From NCBI GenBank assembly GCA_028554755.1, contig JAPTOF010000014.1:7936001-8000000 (forward strand): DNA of 64,000 nt, read 5' to 3'. Below are positions 34,433-45,380 of the stretch, one piece after another. The notes beneath the pieces were generated by a model that did not search any database, was not told where the DNA came from, and saw only the letters and a list, made by a program, of their open reading frames with translations. Numbering within the stretch: the first letter of the stretch is position 1; each line of letters begins with the position of its first letter. The position numbers and the translations under genes are program-made. Source of the DNA: Cordia subcordata. Taxonomy: Eukaryota > Streptophyta > Magnoliopsida > Boraginales > Cordiaceae.

Positions 34433-37400
34433 TATTGCACGAGATATGCTCCGGTTCTTAACAAATAACGAGTAGTAGAGGCTGTAGCCTGACTGCTGCT
34501 TTTTTTTTTTTCCCCTCTTTTGAAGTATATCATGTCGAAGTAGTCTCTCAAACCAGTTTCTGAAGTTTGTACGTCCTTCAAACTCCTCATTAACTTTGTT
34601 GTTTCACTTTCACCAACACCTCAAATGCTAATATATCCATCACACACCAACATGTACATCCACCATTTTCAGCTCCTCACCAACCTCATAAAATGACTCT
34701 TTAATTACTCTTTTCATTAACTTTCTTCACCTCTTTTAATCTTTTCGATTTCTTAAAGTAATCCTACTCTTCGAATTTTGTTCACCGCTAATCATGCCAG
34801 ACTAGGGTTTGCATATATTTATGAAACTTTTGATAAATCTAGGGCATTAAATTAGGTGTTTGAGTTAATTACCATGTTTCCATGAAGGTACATATATAAA
34901 TATAGAATAGATAAATCTGGTCCAGTCATTAATAATGCATGGTCCAATGGGAAGATACCATTAATTTATTTTCTCAACATGTGAACTTTTAATACCTTAT
35001 ATATATATACTCTTAGAGAACAGTAAAATAGAATAACGCAGACATTTACGCAAGATATATATAATAATGAAGTCAATCAAGAGAGGCGAGAACTATTCGT
35101 ATTATTTTACTATAATTTTATTACGAAAGTAGAATTAAAAAACAGTTCTATACCCTGGTCCTCGAATTAATGAGGCTTGATAATTACATTAGTTAATTTC
35201 TCGAGTGTTAACTTTTTGAATAGTACGCAAGCATGCATTTCTTCCTGTGCCAAAGGAGGGAAAACGATATGTTTGTACAAATTTTTGGGGGGAAATGTTG
35301 TTTTTCCGTTTCTATCCATTTTTTTCCAAAGGAGACTGCTATTTTACAATGGAATAAGGTTTTGACCGAGCATCAATTTCAATTGATCTCAGGGGGTCAT
35401 TGATGCGATGAACTTTTAGCGGCAGATGTAAACTATACTTCGCAATCTAGTTGGCGCTCTTATTTTCTTCTCAATAAATGTGCCTTAGCCTTTCAGAATA
35501 AAAGGAATTCTATCCATTATTTTTCTTCTTCAATATTTCTAAGAGCTACATAATTATAACTAGATTTTATCTCAAATTCTGCACTCGACTTTTGATGTCG
35601 TTTTAATAACAGTAAAGTCCTCGAATTTTAATAGACAAGGCAAAACATAGGTCCAATATTTTTTATTTTTGGTCGTCAAAATGCACTATTATAACAAAAT
35701 TAGCTGCCGCTAGAAGTATTAGCATCAGTATTATATGTACGTACGTGCAAAAATAAATCATACGATAAATTATAAGTCAATTTTTTTCTTTTTTTTTTTT
35801 TGTAATAAAACCCAATTGTCAAAGTCTTCATTTAATTTGTACGGTGATATGTAATCTCTTCCGGTTCCTCTGACACGTATAAATTAAAAAAAAATCTTTA
35901 TTCTAATCATTACTTAAAAATTATTTATAAGGAAGTCGTCGATAAATATATTGGTTTGAATATAATCATGTTAAGTTCAATATATAATATGACTTGAAAC
36001 TGCTATCCGAATATAACACTTGTTAACGGTGACCGCATGCAGGTTATTTGATAATGTTAAAAATGAAATAAGATGATTATACACCACTTTTAAAATATAA
36101 AACCCTTTTACAACACAATTATAATATTTTTTGTATAATACTTTTAAAATATGAGGTCACGTCGATTATAATTATATTGCAATATTTGGCTTCTAACAAA
36201 ATAATTATTAAGTTTATATATATATATATATGTATGTATGTATGTATGTATATAAGCTCTAATGTTGATCGCGATAAAGAAATTTTCTAACCGATCCTTC
36301 TTGAAAGGTAAAGATCATGCCTTCTATGGCAGTCTCCAATCAATAAATAAGGATAAGAGCTGGAAAACCCTTGGCAGGATAAAAGCTCATTTTGATTCTT
36401 TTGATGATCGTCACAGTACAACTATGCTAAAAATGGTCTTCTTTTACAACCTAGTTAACTCCTCCTGGGGACTGCATTAGGCAATTGTCTAACTATATAT
36501 AGACATCCTCAATTACATGCATCTGAGAGATCTTTAAAATGGTAACAATTTAATTCTCGAAATTTTTAATTTAAGCACAAACTTAATTACTTTTGGATCT
36601 ATCAACAGATTATAGGTGTACCTAAGTTACTCTTACCATTATTTAAGGAGTTGCCCTTTAGTTTGGCACCACCCAAATTGCTCCTCTCATACACAAAGCC
36701 AAAATTCAAGCGGACTCCACTTTTTTATCATAGGAATGGTGATTCAACGAAACAGTTGGAAGAATTTTCAGTATTTAAGACCTTCCCTAGTTGCAGGTTG
36801 TTAGTAAATCCACCTAAAAGAATAGCAGGAGAGTCTATGATTGACTGCAAAAAAGCAAGACTATAGTGATGAAAAATTAGTGACAGATAAAATCAGTAAC
36901 TACTAGTTATCGATTAGTGACTAATTAGTAACGAAATAAAATAAAATAATTATACAATATTATATTATAAAACATTGACAGATTAATGATCAAATTAATG
37001 ATAGAAATGATTTTGGTCATAAATCAATCACTAAATTTGTGAGAGAATGTTTTAATCACAAATATGTCAAAAAATTGCATAATTAAATTAATTTAATCAC
37101 AAAATGATCTCGAATTTATACATTACATATAAAGAATAGAAGAGTTTAAGATGCCAATTGTAGATTAGAAGATTCATGATCTAAGATCATATTATAGATT
37201 TGACGAGATGGTGTTGATTGATAGAAACTTCCTAACTTGAGACTTTTGGAATTCGAATCAAATATGGAAACCCTCCTCTCACTTAACTGAGAAGGACAAA
37301 AAGAATCCCGACAATAGATTCGAGAGTTGACAAATAAAAGAAATCTACTAATATAGCAGCAACAATTACGTTTGGCAATAACACTTAACATATACAAAAT

Positions 37401-37682
37401 TAAACAAACTTGAAAACACATAGTAACATTGCAATGTAAACATTTTTCCCTCATCACTAACCACACAAGGGTATTTGTCAAGACTCTCAAGTCTCCACAA
37501 ACCACAAAGCATCTTTGATTTCTTGTTGTCTACGAACTTCAATTCAACCTCAAACTATTTATTATCGTATGTTCTATCTTAGCCCATGTTCAACTTCCTC
37601 TTTTCAGTAGCGCCAATCAGTTCTTTTGTTTATCTTTTTGGTTTTTTAGCAGGTACAATGCTACAATCATTAAAATTAATTA
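34433..37682. other. Intergenic DNA, no gene recognised
   Basis: The open frames at 36262-36480 and 36616-36866 show no family and no splice partners. A (TA)n(TATG)n tract lies at 36213-36253. Near 36860-37080 are repeated TTAGTGAC / ATTAATGA words in both orientations, as in subterminal regions of small CACTA-like elements, but termini were not found. Confidence 0.4.
36213..36253. repeat. Compound (TA)n(TATG)n microsatellite
   Basis: TA units followed by about six TATG units. Confidence 0.92.
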
Positions 37683-37900
37683 GGTAAAATGCACCAGACT
37701 ACCTTTTGGTCTATTATAAATGCACAATACTTCATATGATCTCAAAAGTCTGACAACAAGTCCATTTGATGAGTAAAAGTTCTACCCATACCTTTTTTTG
37801 TCTAAACTCTCTCTAACAATATTAAAAATGTATAGTAAAAAGATATTAATACCCTTATCTTACTCACTTAATTTTTTATCCTATATAAGTGGTCCATTGC
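37683..37900. repeat. Single-arm copy of the element at 38196-39288
   Basis: It runs in the same direction as that element's left arm and shares its blocks in order: ATGCACCAGACT, TGGTCTAT, TGCACAATAC, CAAAAGTC, AAAAGTT, then the AAAAAGATATTAATACCCTTA block. It is a diverged older copy; no matching right arm was seen next to it. Confidence 0.65.
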
Positions 37901-38409
37901 TGAAACTATTTTATTGAACAACAATTTTTTGGGGAAACATAAATTAAATATAATCCAACTTTTAAAAGAATCAACAATGAAAAACGATACATTTAATGTG
38001 CGAATGATTGAAAATAGTAGGTTTTTATATTAATAAAATTATTAATCTAATCTTAACGGGTGTAATATTACACTCGTTAGAAAGGTCATATTTTTTTTTA
38101 ACTTCGGAGAAGGGGTGTTGGATTTTTCTTTTGCTTTCTTTTTTCTTTTTGTCTTAAAAAAAAGAGGCAACAGTGAGTTTTAGTAATCATCAAGAATCTA
38201 TTCTAATGCATCAGACTCCCTTGTGGTCTATAATTAGTGTACAATACACCTCTATGATGCCAAAAGTCCCACAACTAACCCCTGTGGTAACTAAAAGTTT
38301 CACACGTGCCCTTTACTAGTTATATCCCTTCTAACTGTGTTAAAATTTACATAAAAAGACATTAATAGCCTTAGCGCATTTGTTCAATTTTCTTTTATTG
38401 TTGTTGTAC

Positions 38410-38487
38410 CACTACTACTACTACTACTACTACTGCTGCTGCTACTACTATTATTATTGTTATTATTATTGTTGTTGTTGTTGTTGT
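38410..38487. repeat. Trinucleotide microsatellite (ACT, GCT, ATT, GTT units), left arm
   Basis: Runs of ACT, GCT, ATT and GTT units follow one another without a break in register. It occupies the same place in the left arm as 38999-39090 does in the right arm. Confidence 0.93.
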
Positions 38488-38995
38488 AATTTTATTTTCA
38501 ATTAAAATTTTTGGATAGAAAAATATTTTCTTACTAACTTATTTTTTTTGTGTTGTCAAACACAAAATACTTTAAAAAATTAAAAATATATTTTAAGAAA
38601 TGTTTTTTTTTCAAACAAATGAATCATTAATGGTCAAAAATATCAAAGCTTTTGACCTTATTGGTTTGGCTAGATCCGAGCTTCAACGATGTAGCCATCA
38701 TCGAATTGAGTATTTGATTATATGTTTAGATTAATTAAGACTTATTTTGTGACATGCTTATGTTTTTAGCCAACCAAAACCAATGCTCAATAAATAGAAA
38801 AAGGTCATTTGGTCCCAATATCGAAAAAACAAAATTGAGATTTCTACGCAAGTAAATAAAAGCAACACATGAATGTAATTTTTAGATTTCTACAATTTGC
38901 TCAATATTACAAAAATATTTTTTAAGTATTTAATGTGTGACAACAAAGAAAAATAAGTTAAAAAATATTTTTCTATCAAAAAATTTTAATTGAAA

Positions 38996-38998
<3 letters not shown>

Positions 38999-39046
<48 letters not shown>

Positions 39047-39090
39047 TGATGATAATGATAATAATAATGATAATGATATGATGAAGATGA
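38999..39090. repeat. Trinucleotide microsatellite (AAT, GAT units), right arm
   Basis: About 17 AAT units followed by mixed GAT/AAT units. Its complement (ATT/ATC) pairs in part with the ATT block of the left arm. Confidence 0.93.
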
Positions 39091-39288
39091 AGGAAAATTG
39101 AACAAATAAAACAAGGCTATTAACATCTTTTTAATATAAATTTTAACATTGTTAGGAGAGATGTAAATAGTAAGGGGTATATGTGAAACTTCAAATCACC
39201 ATGGGGTCTACTGTGGGACTTTTGACACCACAGGGGTATATTGTGCACTTATGTTAGATCATAGAGAGTCTTGTGCATTTTATCCTTT

Positions 39289-41556
39289 TCTTTTGTTTTT
39301 TTATGGTTTGATGAATAAAACATGGTCTTTTAAGTTATTGCCACTTTAATCATTGACTAAATTAATGGGGTGGGACCAAAAACGGGTGGCGTTATTAACT
39401 TTTGTTGGACCACAGGAACTACTAACTTCATTTTAGTAGGCTTTTCAGGACTGAAGTTATTGGGCCTTGATTTTGATTTTGCAGTCACTTCATCGTACGA
39501 CTTTGGACCAAAGCAGTCCCATGATATGATACTATAGTCTTGTTCACCTTTCGGGCATTATGAACTTATTGTTACTGGGCCCTCATAAAATAAGACAACA
39601 TGAAAGTCGCCTCTCTTCTTCTTCCCCTCCTCCTCCTTCTTCTTCCTCTTTTCCTTCGTCTTTCCTTTTTTTTATGGCGAGATAATTACCTTAAGTAAAA
39701 TTATATTAAATTGATTGCAAATTCAGTACCTTATAGTGTAAGATACACCATAATACGTGTTTCTATTTAGTTAATAGTCAATAGTAAAGAACCTTGTGAT
39801 TGGAGAAAATAAGTTGAAATTTAAATCTCTAATTATAACAAATTATCAGGGAAAAACTTACTCAATCCTTAAGGGAGAGTCTCAACTATCCTTGAGGGCG
39901 TCCATAGCATATTGTCATATTATACAATACAAGGTCTCGATTGATTGACCTTCAATATACCAGAAACTTAGCAATATTTCTTTTGTAGAGTAACTATTTA
40001 TCACCAACAAAAAACATTCTCTTTAAACGAAAAATAGTGGACCTCAGAATTTACAACTAAAACTTAAGATCTCGAATATTCGTTTCTTCCATAATTGACG
40101 GAGGAAATACATTCACCTCCATGAGCTTACCAGCAGATAGAGTAACTACATTCATGGAAGAGATGGAATTTGCAGCCTATTGTTGGGCAAGAGGACGTAG
40201 CCACTCAAAAGTTTCAAAGATGCTACGTACAATTAGAATTGAAAATCAAACATAATGCTCACTCTTAATACTAAGAAAAGCAAAAGATCTCAAGCGTCTC
40301 TAATCAGGATCCATTCTCAGTCTTTATTGAAATAATTTTCAAAAATTAATTATACAATTATCAAAATTCAAATTGATGACAGTCAATGGAATATATCTTT
40401 TTTAATACAATAAATTAATAAATCAATATCCTCTCTACAAGCTTAAGCTTTTAGATATGGTCGTAACTCTAAGAATCTTAGATAGGCGTGTTAATAAAAT
40501 AAATTAATAAACCAATATCCTCTCTACAAGTTTAAATTTTTAAATGAGGTGGTAACTCTAAGAATCTTAGATATCTACCAACATAACGTTGTAAGAACAT
40601 TTGGCTATATAATTTATTTAAGATGATTTATAAAAGTTTATATTATGTGTGTGACTTAAATATTAAGTTACAGTCATTGAACTGATTATCGATGAGCCTA
40701 TAATTAAATTAAAAATATTAATTGGTCCTCTCTCCCATCCCTAAAAAGTCATAACTGTTTTTTATGTTATCTTTTTTCCTCATCAAACACAACATAGAAA
40801 TCAAGGAAAGAAAAAACGAAACATTCATGAGTGAGATTTTGACAAAAGGACATTTTTCATTAGTAATAAAATTCAGTTTCTTTATGAAAATCTTCTGTTT
40901 AACAATATTTTCCTTTAATCCGATGATCAGACATTGAAAAGAATTATTTTGCCAGACAAATAATCTTTTATCCTGAAAATCATTTTCAAGTTATTTTAAG
41001 ACAAACAAAAGGAGCTCTAGCTAGTTTTCAAATTAGACATCTTGCTTTTGGTTTAGGGCTCGTCCTTCAATTTTGATTGGGCCAAAGACTAGGCTCATTC
41101 TTTTTGTTATAGCTTATCTTGAGCAACAAAAATCCAAATTCTCAGTCTCACAACAAAAGAAAATCCAAATACTTTTTTAAAAGTATTTTTTTCAATAACT
41201 TTTGAAAAAAAATATTTTTTAAAAATTATCAATTATTTTTAGAGTCTCAAAATTTTTTTTGTTTTTTGGAAATTAAGTCAAGTATTCATTAAGTAAAGAA
41301 TATAATTTTTCAGGTAAAAGTACACTTTCTTTTTTTCTTTTTTTTTTGGTGGAGAAAATCAATCAAATTGCGGTAAATGAAATTCTAATTTCTGATTTTC
41401 CCAATCTGCCCTTCACATTTTTATCTATTGCAGCAGTGGTGATTTTTCACTGATCTTCAAACTTCAACTTGAAAGCTCAGGCTCACATTAAAATATCTAG
41501 CCAATCGTACTCATGTTAATTAAATTGAAAAAGAAAATTAAATAATCAGAAAAACA
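39289..41556. other. Intergenic DNA and upstream region of CAF1
   Basis: It contains a CT-rich run near 39610-39670 and an 89-base tandem duplication at about 40412-40575 (AAATTAATAAATCAATATCC at 40412, near copy at 40501, each ending GTAACTCTAAGAATCTTAGA). Its last part should carry the CAF1 promoter and 5' UTR. No convincing TATA box was picked out. Confidence 0.5.
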
Positions 41557-44500
41557 ATGGCGCTGAAAACCCTAATTCAATTCCCAATTTTCGCCCCGTC
41601 GAGTACACCATCGCTGATCAACCGCCCGGCCACCGAGGTCCGCTTCTCGCGGTGGAACAACGCCAACGCCGAGAAATTCGTCCGCCGCGAACGCACCCAG
41701 AAGGAACTCGAAGACCAAATCCGCTTCGAGAAGCGCTTCGACTCCGCCCTCAACATTGCCCATAATTACAACCCTGCCCCTCCCCATCCCACCACCTTCA
41801 AGTCCGCCGGCACGCCTTCCTCGCCTTCCCGACCTTCCATCCCCGGGAAGTTCTCCAAATATTCCAAGAAATTCACAAAAAACCCCAGGCTTTCGGGCTT
41901 CAGTCACCCCGCTTTCAGGCCCGTTTTACGGCCCAGGAAAATCCCAGAGAAGGAAGAAGATGACTGTAAAGATGATGAAACTGAGGCCCGAAGTGAAGGG
42001 CCTGTTGCTACTGATGCTGCTAATATCAAGATTGATGAAAATGGTGTTGTTTATGAAATGCCGGACGCTCCATTTGCTTACCAGTACAGTTACACCGAGA
42101 CTCCCAAGTTAAAGCCGGTGAAGATAAGGGAGCCGTTGGTGTCACCGTTCGGGCCGGAGACAATTGGCAGGCCTTGGACGGGCCGGAAGCCTTTGCCGCC
42201 TAGTAAAAAGAAGCTGCCGGAGTTTGATTCGTTTCAGCTCCCTCCACCGCATAAAAAGGGCGTGAAGCCCGTTCAGGCCCCCGGCCCGTTCTTGGAGGGA
42301 ACTGGGCCGAGATATGTTAAGTCCAGAGAGGAAATTTTGGGTGAGCCTTTGACGAAGGCGGAGGTTGAGGAGTTGATCAAAAGCTGTCGAAATTCGGAGC
42401 GCCAATTGAATATAGGTATGCACTACAAAGGCATTTGTTGATTTCTGTAATGCAAAGATATGTTATTAGTGTAGCTGAATTTTATTATTCAGTTGAATAT
42501 GCTTATTGCTCTGGTACCATATTTATATCTCTGCTTTTTTATTTTTAGTTATTTATTTAATTTTTATGTGCTGCTATGTCATGTATCTATTCTGCTTCCT
42601 TAAGTGCTTGTTTAACAAATTATTATCCCTCTGTCAGCATGAGTCTGGCTGCAGAATCCGGGTATGCTGAGTAGTGAAGTGGAGTCGTAAATTTTACTTA
42701 TTTCCGTTATTTTATGTTTAACATCAGTAGTCTACTTCTGAATGTCGAAGAAGGAGATAAAATATCATTGCTATACCTGCATGTATTATTGATAATGTAA
42801 TATAAGATGTTTACTCTCATTGTACTCCGCTTGTCTTGTGTTGATTGAATATTAGTTTATGTAATCTGTTTACTTAAAACTGTTTTTTTTCTAGGAAGAG
42901 ATGGGTTGACGCACAACATGTTGGAAAACATTCATGCTCATTGGAAGCGTCGTAGGGTGTGTAAGATAAAATGCAGAGGGGTCTGTACTGTAGACATGGA
43001 CAATGTTCGCCAGCAGTTAGAGGTTGGTCTTGTTTTTTTCCTTTGTATGTCAATGTTTATTTAATTTCAGAGAATTTTCTCTTTTTGGTCTATTTTTGTG
43101 GTCTCCTATTTGACAGAGTAATGATAGGACCTATTCCTGTTGAGTGAGTAATGGGATGATCGTACATGTCTTCAAATATTTAATAACATTTGGTCTTACA
43201 AATTCCTTTTTATGGGTTCTCCCAAGAATTTTACAGAATTACCATGTTTAAATACTATTATAGCTTTTTGATATTATATATGGGTTATTTGTGCACTTCT
43301 CTTCCATTTTTTTGGTGCTGATACTTTCTTCATATGTTGTACTTTATCCGCGCCTGAAATGGGATTCTTGTTAAATCCATTGTACAACAGGAGAAGACAG
43401 GAGGTAAGATCATATACAGTAAAGGTGGGGTAATATACCTTTTCCGTGGAAGAAACTACAACTTTAAAACCCGGCCCCGTTTTCCTCTTATGTTGTGGAG
43501 ACCTGTGAGTGCTGTGTACCCAAGGTTGATTAAGCGCGTGCCAGAGGGGCTCACTTTAGAGGAAGCAAGCGAAATGCGGAAGAAGGGAAGGAATCTAACA
43601 CCAATTTGCAAGTTAGGTATGCTGATATAAAGTGTCAAAAGGAAAATATTTCATATTGACACTGTAATCTGTATATAGCCTGAGGTTCTATATATTGCAG
43701 CTAAAAATGGTGTTTACTGTAACCTCGCAAAGAATGTTAGAGAGGCATTTGAAGCATGTGAGTTGGTCCGTATCAACTGTCAAGGTCTGAATGGGAGCGA
43801 CTACAGAAAAATAGGTGCTAAACTCAAGGTGGGCGAGTAATATCACTGGAGACTCGGTATATGATATAGTTTCCTTCTTTGTCCTCGAGTAGATCAATCA
43901 TGATTAACTCAGCTCTATAAAAGAAATTACTTGGACTTGATATGATCAGTTGTGTATAAATTTCTTCTCTTGAAATGCAGGATCTTGTTCCATGTGTTTT
44001 AATATCATTTGAGAATGAGCACATACTCATGTGGAGAGGACACAACTGGAAGTCTTCTCTACCCGAAGTGAAAGATGATCTTAAAGGAGCAGAGGACTCT
44101 AAAATTGATGATGTGGCTTCAAGTTTTCATACAACTGAAGGAAGTGCTGAATCAATATCTACATCTTGTGATCCTACGGTCAGTGACTTAACTTCTGGTG
44201 ATCTAAATACAAGCACTTCACCTGGGGATGGTGAAGCCGAGGAATCAGAAGGGAGCAATGATATGAACATGGATGAAGATAAGGATGACAGGAGTGATAT
44301 GCCTTCAGTGGCTTCTTGTGCTCATTCTCTTGAGCCAGAAGTTAATGGAAGTGAAAGACCTTTACTAGTGGGCCGCAATGTGGATGATTCAATTGCTTCA
44401 AGTGTCAGCAATAAAAATGGAGATATATCAGATGGTTCAGCCAATTACAACAATGGAAGAGGGGTTTTACCTGCAGGATCTATCACCAGGCAGGAAAATT

Positions 44501-44994
44501 CATCTTCTGATGAAGGCCAGTCCAACCATTCATCTATGGTAGCACAGATTGGTGACAAACTGCAAGATACCATGGACAGCTCAATCATTACCACTGAGCT
44601 GGTCACAAGAAGCATGCCATTTACAGGAGTTCTATTACTCAGGAACCAAGCTGTTGAAAATGGCAGTGCGGTTATCTTGGACGATTCAGATTTGGACGCT
44701 GATATTGTTTACCAGAGGGCAATAGCTCTTGCAAAGTCTGCTTCACCTGGACCAGTCTTTAAGCGCCTATCTAACAAGTCGAAAATACATAGTGGTGATA
44801 AACAGCACGATGATGATTCTGGGCCAAAAGAGACCTTCACAGTATCAGCGAAAGAAGTTTATGTTTCAGGCAGGAAAAGAGGTGAGAAGAAAAATCCTAA
44901 AAGTAACATCATGAAGGATATTAAAGAAGATTACCTAAATGTAGCTCCTCAGGGAAGCCTAAGAGTAGATGAACTTGCCAAATTGTTATCGTAA
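41557..44994 (+). CDS. CAF1: CRS2-associated factor 1, chloroplastic (group II intron splicing factor)
   Basis: CAF1 works with the peptidyl-tRNA-hydrolase-like protein CRS2 to splice a set of group II introns in chloroplast RNA. Five exons by splice signals and frame: 41557-42415, 42895-43022, 43391-43616, 43701-43828, 43981-44994, giving 784 residues. The start AACAATGGCG is a near-ideal plant context, and the N-terminus ([16 protein letters not shown]) looks like a plastid transit peptide. The [13 protein letters not shown] motif near residue 30 and the [11 protein letters not shown] to [11 protein letters not shown] segment are CAF hallmarks. CRM domain 1 spans about 263-358 (LFRGRNY at its end) and CRM domain 2 about 380-470 (ILMWRGHNW). 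The C-terminal tail is acidic and serine-rich, then has a conserved-looking block ([16 protein letters not shown], about 684-699), perhaps part of CRS2 binding (inferred). CAF2 is the alternative; the N-terminus fits CAF1 better. Confidence 0.95.
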
Positions 44995-45380
44995 TGTGAT
45001 ACTTTAACACTTGTTTTACATGAATTTTTGACCGTTAATTTCCATAACTAATCATAGTTGATAGTTGTAATTACTTTCATGTATATATGCAGTCTTCCCT
45101 TATTACCTATCTGGTTCTTTGCACTTGGGCTTTCATTTCATCTGATCATGAGTAATATAAAGTGTCGATGATGGAAAATATAGTACAGTTAAGATATTTA
45201 ATGCGCGAGCGAAAAATGAGATTTATATCCTATCAGAAAAGCATAAGCAATGTTATACAATTGGCTTGCGGATCAATATGTTTTCCCTTCACAAGCCGGC
45301 TTGTCCGAGCTTGATTGCCATGAAAGAAACGAAACTAAATATACATAATTCCTTTCTTCGCTTTCTAAAATCTGAAAAAT
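44995..45380. other. Shared 3' region of two convergent genes
   Basis: Only 386 bases separate the stop codons of CAF1 (plus) and the sugar transporter (minus), so both 3' UTRs must fit here. AT-rich, with several AATAA-like poly(A) signal variants on both strands. No other feature. Confidence 0.6.

Larger units (their letters stand above)
38196..39288. mobile_element. Long inverted-repeat (foldback-like) element with microsatellite arms
   Basis: The left arm (about 38196-38600) and the complement of the right arm (about 38890-39288) align over about 400 bases, from ATGCA(C/T)(A/C)AGACTC through GTGTACAATA, CAAAAGTCCCACA, AATAGCCTT and TTTGTTCAATTTTC, then a trinucleotide microsatellite, then TTTTCAATTAAAATTTTTTG and AGAAAAATATTTT. 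The central loop is about 290 bases and non-coding. No target duplication was resolved. A Mutator-like origin is possible because of the long TIRs, but this is inferred. Confidence 0.82.

Noticed and set aside
36262..36866. Three overlapping short open frames that might be a small gene
   Set aside because: No recognised domain, no consistent splice sites joining them, and composition like the flanks.
37146..37505. Minus-strand frame of 119 codons
   Set aside because: No family resemblance, cysteine-rich by chance AT-rich translation, no promoter or splice context.
41572..42423. Open frames on the minus strand and the second plus frame across CAF1 exon 1
   Set aside because: Shadows of a GC-rich true exon; they match no family while the CAF1 frame does throughout.
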